A program made the position numbers and the translations under genes. This document shows positions 56,039 to 64,000 of a DNA stretch of 64,000 nt, piece by piece. The notes below the pieces were generated by a model. That model worked only from the letters and a program-made list of their open reading frames with translations, did no database searches and was not told where the DNA came from. Origin of the DNA: Nannocystis punicea (GTDB lineage: Bacteria > Myxococcota_A > Polyangia > Nannocystales > Nannocystaceae); NCBI RefSeq assembly GCF_026965555.1, contig NZ_CP114040.1, positions 372,001 through 436,000 of the forward strand, given 5' to 3'. Each line of letters starts with the position of its first letter. Positions within the stretch are counted from its first letter, which is position 1.

Positions 56039-57852
56039 ATCCCGTGCGGCTGCGACCGGGCGCCGTGCCCGCGAGGCGGACGATCCAGGTCGTCCGCGAC
56101 GAATCCGCGGAGCTCATGAGCGCGGACGAGCTCGCGCGCTCGGTGGTCGACCGGGGCGTGCCGCTGCCGCGGATCGGCGGCGTGCGAGCGGACGGCGGCG
56201 CGGTGGTGCTGCTGCCGTCCGGAGCGCTCGGGTGGCTCGACGGGGCGGCGCTGGTCGCCGTCGACGACCTCACCCACGTCGGCGTGTCGACGCCCGTGCC
56301 GGCCTTCGCCGTCCGCGTCGTCGACGGCTGGACCGAGTACGAGGTCGCCGAGGCCGCGCAGTGGGCGATCGAGCGCGTCGACGAGGAATACGTGTACTTG
56401 CGATCGCTGGGCGAGGACGGCCGCGAAGGACCGCTGGTCGTCCGCGCCTTGCCCGAAGACGTGCTGGCCGACGAGGGCGCCTTCTCCCCGGGGCCCGAGC
56501 CGCTCTCGCTCGTCGATGTCGGCGACGACGCGCCCGCGGCCTGGAAGGCGTTCCTGCTGCGATTCCTCGGCGCACCGGGCGAGCCGGAGCGCGGCGACGA
56601 TTGGTCGCTGCTGTCGCTGCTCGTCGAGAACGAATCGTCGCTCTCGCCGCCGGACTCCGCTTCGACTCCGTCTCCGTCGCCCGCGGCGCGAGCCATGACC
56701 GCCGCGCCGCCGGGTGCGTCGCCTGCTCGGGCGGCGCCCCCGCACGCGCCGCAGACGGCGGTGTCCTCGATCGACGTGGAGCTCGTGCGGACGGTCGTGC
56801 GCGAGCTGCAGCACGAGCGGCCGGCGCTCGAGACACCGGATGTCCCCCGCCCGGCGCCGCCGAGCGCTCCCCGGCGCGTCGACGTCGGCGCCGCGATCGA
56901 GGAGCCGATCGTGCCCGCCCGGCCGCGTTCCGCGGCGAGCCGCAGCCGGACCGAGTCCGTCACGACGACACCGGACGGATCGGCGTCGTATCGCGAGCGG
57001 CCGGCGCTCGAGACACCGGATGTCCCCCGCCCGGCGCCGCCGAGCGCTCCCCCGCGCGTTGACGTCGGCGCCGCGATCGACGCGCCGATCGTGCCCGGTC
57101 AGCCGCGTTTTGCCGCGAGCCGCAGCCGGACCGAGTCCGTCACGACGACACCGGCCGGATCGACGTCGCCCATCCGCGCGCGGAGGTTCGACGACGCAGC
57201 GCTCGTGCGCGCCCCCGCGGCGCAGGACGTTTCGGCAGCCCTCGAGGACCGCGGCGAATCGCCGAGCCTCCTGCGCGGCCGGGCCGGCGTCGACAGCGTT
57301 GATTCATCGCCGCTCGGTCGCGAGGAGCCGCGAGCAGTCCCCTCGCGTTCGCCGCAGGCGGGCGAATCATCAGCGTCGGAGCCGCCGGCGACGAGCCCAC
57401 CCCCGGTGCAACGATTCGTATTCACCCGCGGGAGGGCCGCGACGGCGGCGGAGCGCGCCGGCGAATCCGTCGTCCGCGACCAGCCCCTGCGCGCGACGCC
57501 GCGGGGCCGCGCCGAGGACGGGAGCGAGCGAACCTCTCCCGAGCCCCGCTTCGTCGCAGCTCGGGCTGCCACGCGCGAGGGTCGAGCTGCGTCGCCCATC
57601 CGGACGCCGCGCGCGCTCGAGGGCTCCGCGCTGGCGCCCCAGCGGGCCGCGACCGCGAGGGCCGAATACCGCGGAGGGATCCACGACATCGAGATTGGCG
57701 CGATCGAGGTCGAGATCGACGGCCACGGGCGCGCCGCGGCCGGAGCGCGGCCGGCGGCCCGCAGCGCCCGGGTCGACGCCGCGGCGCTCGAGCCGGCCGG
57801 CTCGTTGCTGGACGAGATCGGTGCGGGCCGTCGTTCGGAGGAGGTCGTATGA
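56035..57852 (+). CDS. Large disordered injection-cluster protein with internal duplication
   Basis: 605 residues from GTG 56035 (GTGA overlap with the preceding stop). The N-terminal 200 residues look folded (LLPSGALGWLDGAALVAVDD, AAWKAFLLRFLGAP). From about residue 205 it is Pro/Ala/Arg/Ser-rich and probably disordered. A 180-bp unit encoding 60 residues (ERPALETPDVPRPAPPSAP start) is repeated in tandem at 56815-57174. The C-terminus has a short hydrophobic-acidic motif IHDIEIGAIEVEI. No family is recognised; candidates are a length-control, linker or cargo-related component. Its size and low complexity set it apart from its neighbours. Confidence 0.7.
   Translation: MNPVRLRPGAVPARRTIQVVRDESAELMSADELARSVVDRGVPLPRIGGVRADGGAVVLLPSGALGWLDGAALVAVDDLTHVGVSTPVPAFAVRVVDGWTEYEVAEAAQWAIERVDEEYVYLRSLGEDGREGPLVVRALPEDVLADEGAFSPGPEPLSLVDVGDDAPAAWKAFLLRFLGAPGEPERGDDWSLLSLLVENESSLSPPDSASTPSPSPAARAMTAAPPGASPARAAPPHAPQTAVSSIDVELVRTVVRELQHERPALETPDVPRPAPPSAPRRVDVGAAIEEPIVPARPRSAASRSRTESVTTTPDGSASYRERPALETPDVPRPAPPSAPPRVDVGAAIDAPIVPGQPRFAASRSRTESVTTTPAGSTSPIRARRFDDAALVRAPAAQDVSAALEDRGESPSLLRGRAGVDSVDSSPLGREEPRAVPSRSPQAGESSASEPPATSPPPVQRFVFTRGRAATAAERAGESVVRDQPLRATPRGRAEDGSERTSPEPRFVAARAATREGRAASPIRTPRALEGSALAPQRAATARAEYRGGIHDIEIGAIEVEIDGHGRAAAGARPAARSARVDAAALEPAGSLLDEIGAGRRSEEVV
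56815..57174. repeat. 180-bp in-frame tandem duplication
   Basis: The unit starting GAGCGGCCGGCGCTCGAGAC occurs at 56815 and again at 56995, exactly 180 bp apart. The copies differ at a few scattered positions, giving paired protein segments such as PARPRSAASRSRTESV and PGQPRFAASRSRTESV. Confidence 0.9.
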
Positions 57853-58010
57853 AAGCGCCGAGCGAGGTGGTGGCGCTCGACCTCCGCGTCGTCATCCGTC
57901 GCGTGGTGGTCCGCCTGCCGGCGCCTCAGCCCGGGGCGTCGGCGACGAACGATACGGTCACCGGGTCGCTGGTGATCGCCGCGCACGACGCGAGCAGGAG
58001 GCGGCGATGA
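57849..58010 (+). CDS. 53-residue small protein of the injection cluster
   Basis: A short gene with ATGA overlaps at both ends (start 57849 inside the previous stop, stop 58008-58010 overlapping the next ATG at 58007). The product begins MKAPSEVVALDLRVVIRRVV and ends in a run of Arg (ASRRRR). It has no signal peptide. The double overlap is the main reason for calling it a gene. It is not recognised as any known component, although small proteins of this size occur in other extracellular injection clusters. Confidence 0.65.
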   Translation: MKAPSEVVALDLRVVIRRVVVRLPAPQPGASATNDTVTGSLVIAAHDASRRRR

Positions 58011-58303
58011 TCGACAATCGCATCATCCTCGACGAGCTCGTGATCGAATGCCGCGAGCCGTGGCCGGCCGGTCGCGGGGTCGAATTGGGGCGACGCGTCG
58101 CGCAGGCGCTCGCGCAGGAGCTGGCGACGGTGCAGCAGCGGCGCCTGCGGGACATCCGCCGCGGCGCGGCGGTCCCCGGCGTGCTCCGCGTCGAGCGGCT
58201 CTGCCTGCGCCTGTCCGACCCGAACGCGTCGCCGGTGACGATCGCAAGGACCGTGCGGGACGCGCTCGTGAGCGCCTGGAGGTGCGATGAGCAACCCGTT
58301 TGA
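58007..58303 (+). CDS. 98-residue injection-cluster hypothetical protein
   Basis: 98 residues (MIDNRIILDELVIECREPWP at the start). It is amphipathic and Arg-rich, with a helix-like middle (VAQALAQELATVQQRRLRDIRR) and a beta-like end (LRVERLCLRLSDP). No family is recognised. It overlaps both neighbours, by 4 bp before and 17 bp after, which supports its being translated within the operon. Confidence 0.7.
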   Translation: MIDNRIILDELVIECREPWPAGRGVELGRRVAQALAQELATVQQRRLRDIRRGAAVPGVLRVERLCLRLSDPNASPVTIARTVRDALVSAWRCDEQPV

Positions 58304-58910
58304 AATCCCGCTGATCCCCGGCCTCTTCATCTACAAGGACCGCTCCGGCCAGCCGCAGGGGCTGCTGTTCCAGTTCAACCCGGAGACGCTCAAGCGCACG
58401 CGCACCGTCTCGCTGCAGGACAGCTCGACGAATCAGGGCAAGGGCACCACGACCGGTCGCGGCAACGCGGGCCGCAAGTACTCGATGAAGGTCGGCCGGT
58501 GGAAGATCGACCTCGACATCCGCCTCGACGCGTCGCGGGCGTTCCCCCTGCAATTGGGCCTCATGCTGGCGCAGCGGGCCGCCGGCCTGGGCAGCCTCAG
58601 CCTCGGCCCCGTCTCGGGCGTCTCCGCGGCGATCCGTCAGCTCGAGGCGCTGGTCGAGCCGACCGAGCTGCAGCTCCCCCAGGGCACCCTCAGCACGCGC
58701 GGCTTCGAGGAGAACGCCGAGACGCCCGAGGTCGACTTCTACTGGGGCGACCGCGTGTGGAAGGGCTTCGTCACCTCGCTCACCTTCACCGAGTCGCTGT
58801 TCTCGGCCACCCTGAGCCCGCTCGTCGTCGAGGCCGCGATCAGCATGGAGATCATCGAACCGATGTCGTCGGTCGTCGCCGGCGCCGTGGGAGGCATGCT
58901 CACGCCATGA
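58287..58910 (+). CDS. Injection system tube-adaptor protein (CIS tube-type)
   Basis: 207 residues. Features are the segment LLFQFNPETLKRTRTVSLQD near the start, a central amphipathic part, and a C-terminal hydrophobic end. This fits the tube-capping/adaptor proteins (Afp7 N-terminal type) that link the tube to the spike. In many clusters this domain is fused to LysM; here LysM is a separate gene immediately after, with an ATGA overlap. Confidence 0.75.
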   Translation: MSNPFEIPLIPGLFIYKDRSGQPQGLLFQFNPETLKRTRTVSLQDSSTNQGKGTTTGRGNAGRKYSMKVGRWKIDLDIRLDASRAFPLQLGLMLAQRAAGLGSLSLGPVSGVSAAIRQLEALVEPTELQLPQGTLSTRGFEENAETPEVDFYWGDRVWKGFVTSLTFTESLFSATLSPLVVEAAISMEIIEPMSSVVAGAVGGMLTP

Positions 58911-59194
58911 TCCATCAGGGCAGCCGATACCAGCGAAAGGACACCTACGTGAGCATCGACCCCGACCGCTCGTCGGCGCCGATCGAGGGCGTGCGCCCGC
59001 ACCACGGGGAGATCGCGGAGACCGAGCGGCTCCACACCGTCGTCGCCGGCGAACGCATCGATCACCTCGCCGACCGCTATTACGGCGACCCGCTCAAGTT
59101 CTGGCTGATCTGCGACGCCAACCAGGCCTTCTTCCCCGAAGACCTGATGGTCCCCGGCCGCGTCCTGAAGATCCCGCCCAACCGCCTGCTGTGA
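58907..59194 (+). CDS. LysM-domain protein of the injection cluster
   Basis: 95 residues. The C-terminal two-thirds is a LysM motif (HTVVAGERIDHLADRYYGDPLKFWLICDAN, FPEDLMVPGRVLKIP). In related systems a LysM domain follows the tube adaptor and helps position the baseplate hub. The N-terminal 35 residues are polar and probably flexible. It is coupled to the adaptor gene. Confidence 0.85.
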   Translation: MIHQGSRYQRKDTYVSIDPDRSSAPIEGVRPHHGEIAETERLHTVVAGERIDHLADRYYGDPLKFWLICDANQAFFPEDLMVPGRVLKIPPNRLL

Positions 59195-59201
59195 AGGACT
59201 T

Positions 59202-60401
59202 ATGGCCAAGCGTGTCTGCGTCATCCGCGTCGACGGACGCGAGATCGAGAGCCTCTACGAGGACATGATCGCGCTCGAGGTGTGCGAACGCGAGGCCGAG
59301 CCGAGCACGTTCGCCCTCAAGCTCGGCATCTTCTGCCGCCCCGACAGCACCTGGACGCACCTCGACGACGGCGAGGGGCCGGCGACGGCGCTGCGGCTGT
59401 GGCAGCGCGTCACCGTCGAGGCCGGGTTCGAGGGCCGCAGCGAGATCCTCATCGACGGCTACATCGCCGGGCTGCAGCCCGAGTTCGGCACCAATCAATC
59501 GAAGAGCAGCCTCCTCGTGTGGGGCCACGACGTCAGCTACTCGATGCAGCAGGAGGAGAAGGTCGTCGCCTGGGAGGACCGCAAGTTCAGCGACGTGGCG
59601 GCGGAGATCTTCGAGAGCTACGGCCTCGAGCACGAGGTCGAGGACAGCCGGGTGGTGCACGCGCTCGACGACAACCTGTTGATGCAGCGCGGGACCGACT
59701 GGGACTTCCTCAACCGGCTGGCGGCGCAGCTGGGCTACGAGCTGTTCGTCCGCGGCGCCAAGGGCTACTTCCGCAAGCCCAAGCTGGCGACCACGCCGCA
59801 GCGCGACATCGCCATCGGCCTCGGCTACGCCACCGCCAACGCGATCCGCTTCAAGCCGAAGATCGTCGGCGACCGGCCGTCGCGGGTGCGGATCGCCCGG
59901 ATCGATCCGATCGCCAAGACCTTCGAGTCGCTCGAGGTCGCCGTCTCGCCGCAGCAGCAGCTCGGGCGCGAGGGCGTCGACGACCAGCGCGCCGGTCGCA
60001 GCGCCGCCGGCCGCTCGACCACGATCGCCCAGCCGATCGCCTTCGGCAGCGAGCAGGAGATGGAGAGCTTCGCCGAGGGCGTGCGGCGCCACCACGACTG
60101 GATCGTGCAGGCCGAGGGCGAGCTCGACGGCAAGCTCTACGGCGCCGCCCTGCGCGCGCGGGCGATCGTGCCGATCCGCGGCGCGGGGCGACAATTCTCG
60201 GGCGACTACTACGTCACCAAGGTCGTCCACCGATTCACCCTCGAGGAGTATCGCCAGCGCTTCTGGGTGCAGCGCAACGCGACCGAGGAGCCGGCGTTCG
60301 GCAGGCTCCGCACCCCGCGCGAGCAGGAGCCGCGGGTCCAGGCCAAGGGCGGCGAGGAGCGCGTCGAGACGCGTAAACCGGGCAGGGAGGTGGCGCCATG
60401 A
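59202..60401 (+). CDS. Baseplate hub protein, gpD/VgrG-N-terminal type
   Basis: 399 residues. It resembles the phage tail protein D / VgrG hub half: EVCEREAEPSTFALKLGIF, LLVWGHDVSYSMQQEEKVVAWEDR, LMQRGTDWDFLNRLAAQLGYELFVRG and YYVTKVVHRFTLEEYRQRF. The hub holds the spike on the tube. Here the hub and OB-fold spike are separate genes, unlike the single-chain VgrG at 12907. The C-terminal 40 residues are polar and charged. It overlaps the spike gene by ATGA. Confidence 0.85.
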   Translation: MAKRVCVIRVDGREIESLYEDMIALEVCEREAEPSTFALKLGIFCRPDSTWTHLDDGEGPATALRLWQRVTVEAGFEGRSEILIDGYIAGLQPEFGTNQSKSSLLVWGHDVSYSMQQEEKVVAWEDRKFSDVAAEIFESYGLEHEVEDSRVVHALDDNLLMQRGTDWDFLNRLAAQLGYELFVRGAKGYFRKPKLATTPQRDIAIGLGYATANAIRFKPKIVGDRPSRVRIARIDPIAKTFESLEVAVSPQQQLGREGVDDQRAGRSAAGRSTTIAQPIAFGSEQEMESFAEGVRRHHDWIVQAEGELDGKLYGAALRARAIVPIRGAGRQFSGDYYVTKVVHRFTLEEYRQRFWVQRNATEEPAFGRLRTPREQEPRVQAKGGEERVETRKPGREVAP

Positions 60402-61492
60402 GCACGGACGATCGCTGGGACGAGATCGGTCGCCGCGTCGAGCAACGCTACGTCGGCAAGTACCACGGCTTCGTCTACGACAACAAAGATCCGAAGCGCC
60501 TCGGTCGATTGCGATTGCTCGTACCGGAGGTGCTCGGCGCGGTGCCCAGCGGCTGGGCCCTGCCGTGCTTCCCCTACGGCGGCGGCCGCAACTTCGGCAA
60601 CTTCGACGTGCCGCCGGTCACGCGCGGCAGCGACGGCTCCTACACCACCGGCGTGTGGGTCGAGTTCTACCGCGGCAACCCTCAATACCCGATCTGGGTC
60701 GGCTGCTGCCCCGGCGCTCCGGGCGGCGAGCCCGATCCGCCGGGCGACGGCGACGAGGATCCTCCCGACATCGACACCCACGTCCTCCGCACCTTCTCCG
60801 GTCATTCGCTGATCGCGGTCGATCGCCCCGGAGAGGAGCGCCTCGACCTCCGCGACGCCTCGGGCCAGAAGATCTCGCTGGTCGCCCCGCTGCGCGACGG
60901 GACCAAGCGCGACGCCGACGGCAACCCCGCCAAGACCGCGAGCGAGGTCGACTACGGCGACCTGGTGACGGACGAGGCGAAGATCGAGGTCACCGACTTC
61001 GCCGGCAACACCGTGCTGCTCGACGCCCGCCGCGACTCGCCGACGATCCTGCTCAAGAACACCGACCGCGACCAGCGGGTGGTGCAGACGATCGAGCTGT
61101 ACGGGGCGTCCGACGGGGCCAGGATCGTCATCCGCGACAACAACGAGAACGTCGTGACGCTCGACCGCGGCGGCATCCGCATCGAGGCGCTCGGCGGGAC
61201 CGACCGGATCGAGATGAGCGCCGCCGGCGTCGCCGCGGACGCGCCGCGGGTCAACATCAACTCCGGGATCATGGGCGCCGCCCGGCGCAACGATCAGGTG
61301 ATGTCGACGATGACCGACGACCCGGTGTTCTGGAACTGGGTCGCGATGTTGATGGGCTGGCTGGCCAGCCACACGCACATGAGCGGGAGCGGGGCGACGA
61401 CGCCGCCGGTGATGCCGTTCCCGGGGACCACGCCGTCGCAGTGCACGAGCAAGATCGTGCAGGCCAGCGAGACGGTCGTCATCGGAGATTGA
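60398..61492 (+). CDS. Spike protein, baseplate assembly protein V type
   Basis: 364 residues. An OB-fold gp5/V domain near the N-terminus (GKYHGFVYDNKDPKRLGRLRLLVPEV, GVWVEFYRGNPQYPIWVGCC) is followed by an acidic Pro/Asp linker, then a beta-helix-like region with DDGAR-type repeats (IELYGASDGARIVIRDNNENVVTL). The C-terminus has HTHMSGSGATTPPVMPFPGT, which may receive a PAAR-type tip. Its stop is one base before the gp25 start. Confidence 0.85.
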   Translation: MSTDDRWDEIGRRVEQRYVGKYHGFVYDNKDPKRLGRLRLLVPEVLGAVPSGWALPCFPYGGGRNFGNFDVPPVTRGSDGSYTTGVWVEFYRGNPQYPIWVGCCPGAPGGEPDPPGDGDEDPPDIDTHVLRTFSGHSLIAVDRPGEERLDLRDASGQKISLVAPLRDGTKRDADGNPAKTASEVDYGDLVTDEAKIEVTDFAGNTVLLDARRDSPTILLKNTDRDQRVVQTIELYGASDGARIVIRDNNENVVTLDRGGIRIEALGGTDRIEMSAAGVAADAPRVNINSGIMGAARRNDQVMSTMTDDPVFWNWVAMLMGWLASHTHMSGSGATTPPVMPFPGTTPSQCTSKIVQASETVVIGD

Positions 61493-61493
61493 C

Positions 61494-61886
61494 ATGCCCA
61501 TGAGTACGCGCGACCGAGGATTCTCGTACCCGCCGCGCCTGGGCGCGGACCGCGGCGTCGCCACGCTCGAATACCACGACAGCGTGCGCGCGATGATCGA
61601 GCAGATCCTGTTCACCGCGCCTGGCGAGCGGGCCAATCGACCGAGCTTCGGCGTCGGGGCCCAGAACGCGGTGTTCGACCCGAACAGCCCGTTCCTGGCC
61701 AACCGGATCCGCACCGCGCTGGAGGAGAACCTCTACGAGCACCTGGCCCGCGACGTGTCGATCCTCAAGCTCGAGGTGGTCGCCGACGACGCGGTCCTGA
61801 CGATCTCCCTGCTGTTCCAGATCTCCGATCAACCGCTGAGCCCGCAGGTGCTGCGGGTCGACATTCCGCTGGGAGGTGTGGAATGA
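61494..61886 (+). CDS. gp25-like baseplate wedge protein
   Basis: 130 residues, the usual length of GPW/gp25. It contains the conserved EQILFTAPGERANRPSFGVGAQNAVFDPN segment and the C-terminal ISLLFQISDQPLSPQVLRVD. It is part of the baseplate wedge and also initiates sheath assembly in related systems. The stop overlaps the next start (ATGA). Confidence 0.9.
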   Translation: MPMSTRDRGFSYPPRLGADRGVATLEYHDSVRAMIEQILFTAPGERANRPSFGVGAQNAVFDPNSPFLANRIRTALEENLYEHLARDVSILKLEVVADDAVLTISLLFQISDQPLSPQVLRVDIPLGGVE

Positions 61887-64000
61887 CGCGCGCGAGAGGC
61901 ACCCGGCAGGTCCCCGACGTCGACTACCTCACGCGCGACTATCGCGGGCTGCGCGAGCAGCTGATCGCGCTGGTGACCCGCAGCGGCTCGCCGTGGACCG
62001 AGCGCTCGGCCGCGGACGTCGGAATGGTGGTCCTCGAGGCGCTCGCCTATTCGCTCGACCACCTCGCCTACGCCGGCGACCGCGCGGCCGCCGAGGGCTT
62101 CCTGCGGACCGCGAAGGAGCGCCAGTCCGTGCGGCTCCACGCGGCCCTCGGCGATTACGTGCTCGACCGCGGCGCGACGTCGACGGGCTATCAACACTTC
62201 GCGGTGCGCGACGGCGTCTTGCGGCTGCCCGCCCGGACGACCGTGAATCCGCGGCTCGAGCGCGAGCAGGACCGCGAGCACCGCGACGTGTTCGAGACGG
62301 TGGAGGCGGCGCTCCTCGATTCTCGCCACAATGGTTTCACCCTGCGCAAGTCGGTCGGCGCGGGCACCTCGGTGCTGTGGCTGGGCGGGCCGCGGCGCGA
62401 GGCGCTCGACCTGTGGTCGATCGGCGTGCGCCCGGGGCTGCTCCTCGCGCTGGTGTCCCGCGACCGCGCCGAGCTGGTGAAGGTGGCCGTGGTGCAGGGC
62501 AGCGCGGTGGTCCTGGCGCAGCCCGTCGGCGCGACCTACGTCGCCGACGACTCCGACCGCGCAGGCAAGGTGCTCGGCAACCTGGTGCCGATCCGCCGCG
62601 GTCAGCAGAGCGAATGGCAGCTCCTGGGTCGAGGCGGCATGGTCCGCGACGAGTCCCCCGTCGACTATCACCGCCAGCGCGTGGCGATGCTCCGACTGCT
62701 CAGCGAGCACGTCGAGCGCCAGCGCGGGGTGTGGCAGGCTCGCGGCGATCTGCGGCGGGCCTGGGAAGAGGCGCAACAGACCGTCGCGCGCGCGGTCTGC
62801 CTGCTGCGGACGATCTCGGCGCAGGCGCTTTCGGTCGAGGACGACGATCGCATCGAAGCATGGCTGACGCGGGCGGCCGACCTGCTGCGCAAATTGTCGC
62901 GGGCGGCCGGCGTCGCGCTCCCACCCGGCCTCGAGCCCACGCGATTCGTGGCCGCCCCGCGCCAGCGCGTGAAGCTGCCGCCGGAGAAGGCGCCGGTGTG
63001 GGACGACCCCCGGCCGATCCTGGGGGTGCGCACTCTGGTCGGCGGCCAGGTGCAGGAATGGCAAGAGGTCGAGGACTTCCTGCGCAGCGGTCCGACCGAC
63101 CGCCATTACGTGGTGGAGCTCGCCGACGCGCGCGACGTGGCCCTGCGCTTCGGCGACGGCGTCCACGGGGCCATGGTCCCCCCGGGTGCGCCGATCCTCG
63201 GACAATGGGTGTTCGGCGACCCGGCCCTCGGCGACCTCGGCGCGCGCGCATTGATCAAACCAGCGGGGAGCATCGCGGCCCGGCTCGACCCGCGCGATCC
63301 GACCTACAACCCGCTCCCCACCACCGGCGCTCGACCGATCGAGATGATCGACATCGCCGACCGCCTGCGTCACCGGCTGTCGATCCCGGCGATCCCCGTG
63401 ACCGCGGGGGACTACGTCGATTTGTTCACACAGCGGCTCGAGGTGATCGAGGCGGCGGTGGTGCCGACGACGCGGCGACTGGTGCGCGTCGCGCTCCGAC
63501 TGGCGGACCGGATCGGCCCTGCCCAGGCGCTCACAGAGCTGCAGGAGTGGATCGAGCCGCTGCGGCTGGCGGGGACGCAGGTGCGGCTGTCGCTGGCGCG
63601 GCCGCTGTACGTCAGCGTCACGGCCGCGGTGCAGCTGCACGCCGAGGCCGACCCCGAGGCGGTCCAGGGCCGCTGCAAGGCGGCCGTGCGCGAGCGCTTC
63701 AGCCCGCGCGACGAGCCGCAGCTGGGCGTGCCGTGCAGCAAGGCCGAGCTGCTGGCGATCGTCGAGGCGGTCATCGGGGTCGAGTCCTGCGAGCTGTACC
63801 GCTTCGGGCGGGCCGAGCGAGAGGACTCCGAGGTGCTCGAGGTGGTGGAGCCGGCGCCCGACCAGGTGTTGCGGTGCGAGGACGATCCGGCGGTGGCCGC
63901 GACCGGGCAGATCCAGGTGTTGATCGTCCGCGAATACAGCCTGGTGGTCGAGTATCACCGGCACGACCCGGACACCTCGCCGGACGACGTCGAGATCCAC
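61883..64000 (+). CDS. Baseplate J-like wedge protein (partial, runs off the edge)
   Basis: At least 706 residues, incomplete at the right edge. The N-terminal DYLTRDYRGLREQLIALV and VLEALAYSLDHLAYAGDRAAAEGFLRTA are typical of large Afp11/baseplate-J proteins. The segment RFGDGVHGAMVPPGAPI and the C-terminal stretch VIEAAVVPTTRRLVRVALRL...YVSVTAAVQL also match. It is a central baseplate wedge. Expected genes further right, not visible here, are a second wedge (Afp12-type), fibres, effectors and an AAA ATPase. Confidence 0.85.
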   Translation, partial: MTRARGTRQVPDVDYLTRDYRGLREQLIALVTRSGSPWTERSAADVGMVVLEALAYSLDHLAYAGDRAAAEGFLRTAKERQSVRLHAALGDYVLDRGATSTGYQHFAVRDGVLRLPARTTVNPRLEREQDREHRDVFETVEAALLDSRHNGFTLRKSVGAGTSVLWLGGPRREALDLWSIGVRPGLLLALVSRDRAELVKVAVVQGSAVVLAQPVGATYVADDSDRAGKVLGNLVPIRRGQQSEWQLLGRGGMVRDESPVDYHRQRVAMLRLLSEHVERQRGVWQARGDLRRAWEEAQQTVARAVCLLRTISAQALSVEDDDRIEAWLTRAADLLRKLSRAAGVALPPGLEPTRFVAAPRQRVKLPPEKAPVWDDPRPILGVRTLVGGQVQEWQEVEDFLRSGPTDRHYVVELADARDVALRFGDGVHGAMVPPGAPILGQWVFGDPALGDLGARALIKPAGSIAARLDPRDPTYNPLPTTGARPIEMIDIADRLRHRLSIPAIPVTAGDYVDLFTQRLEVIEAAVVPTTRRLVRVALRLADRIGPAQALTELQEWIEPLRLAGTQVRLSLARPLYVSVTAAVQLHAEADPEAVQGRCKAAVRERFSPRDEPQLGVPCSKAELLAIVEAVIGVESCELYRFGRAEREDSEVLEVVEPAPDQVLRCEDDPAVAATGQIQVLIVREYSLVVEYHRHDPDTSPDDVEIH

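Noticed and set aside
61829..64000. Long minus-strand frame at the right edge
   Set aside because: It is antisense to the baseplate J gene, which has clear family motifs and operon overlaps.
53080..64000. Prophage
   Set aside because: Only contractile-tail-type genes with LysM and split hub/spike are seen. There is no integrase, capsid, portal or terminase in the visible part.

Overview
The window is very GC-rich bacterial DNA packed with secreted lipoproteins that carry long Thr/Ser/Gly/Asp linkers after the lipobox. It also has DUF4215 Cys-rich repeats, a MYXO-CTERM-like signal, an HmuY/HemS haem locus, a VgrG effector island and a contractile injection system. This combination points to a myxobacterium (Myxococcota), most like the Nannocystis group. 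That placement is inferred from gene content, not from a marker gene. I found no rRNA, tRNA, CRISPR array, transposase or integrase.

Layout. 1-3638 (minus): MurL-like PP-loop protein, an osmoprotectant ABC ATPase and a permease/substrate-binding fusion cut by the window edge, with a 96-bp tandem repeat between the last two. 3862-5426: a DUF2306 membrane gene divergent from a TetR regulator, around a 48-bp operator-like palindrome. 5785-10058: haem acquisition (TonB receptor, HmuY, HemS) behind Fur-like boxes. 10220-12920: two lipoproteins. 12907-20841: VgrG, LysM/peptidoglycan-binding protein, a frameshifted gene, an LCAT-type lipase effector and a two-domain kinase. 20946-33961: mostly lipoproteins and envelope proteins (DUF4215, DUF4198, di-haem cytochrome, OmpA-like, choice-of-anchor-L-like) plus an AraC-type regulator. 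34234-42957: two sensory operons (V4R protein + 89-aa protein + hybrid kinase; FIST protein + GAF kinase) on either side of a selenium-binding protein/His-rich membrane protein pair. 43125-50350: DUF2271, a CxxCH/DUF4266 fusion, a CxxCH membrane protein, a spermidine-synthase-like membrane protein, DUF3570 and a TlpA thioredoxin. 50547-52420: small accessory genes. 53080-64000 (plus, runs off the edge): a contractile injection cluster with sheath, tube, chaperone-like protein, repeat-bearing disordered protein, tube adaptor, LysM, hub, spike, gp25 wedge and baseplate J, nearly all overlapping or a few bases apart.

The least explained feature is a family of short inverted repeats, roughly CATGTCC-N4-GGACATG with a CCTGTCC/GGACAGG variant. 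Copies sit just 3' of many genes, between convergent genes, and inside several coding regions in frame. They are clear from about 5 kb to 46 kb, and I see no convincing copy in the injection cluster. A second link across the window is a TGAAA-N5-TTTCA palindrome upstream of both the haem receptor and the DUF3570-TlpA operon, which suggests shared metal-responsive control.
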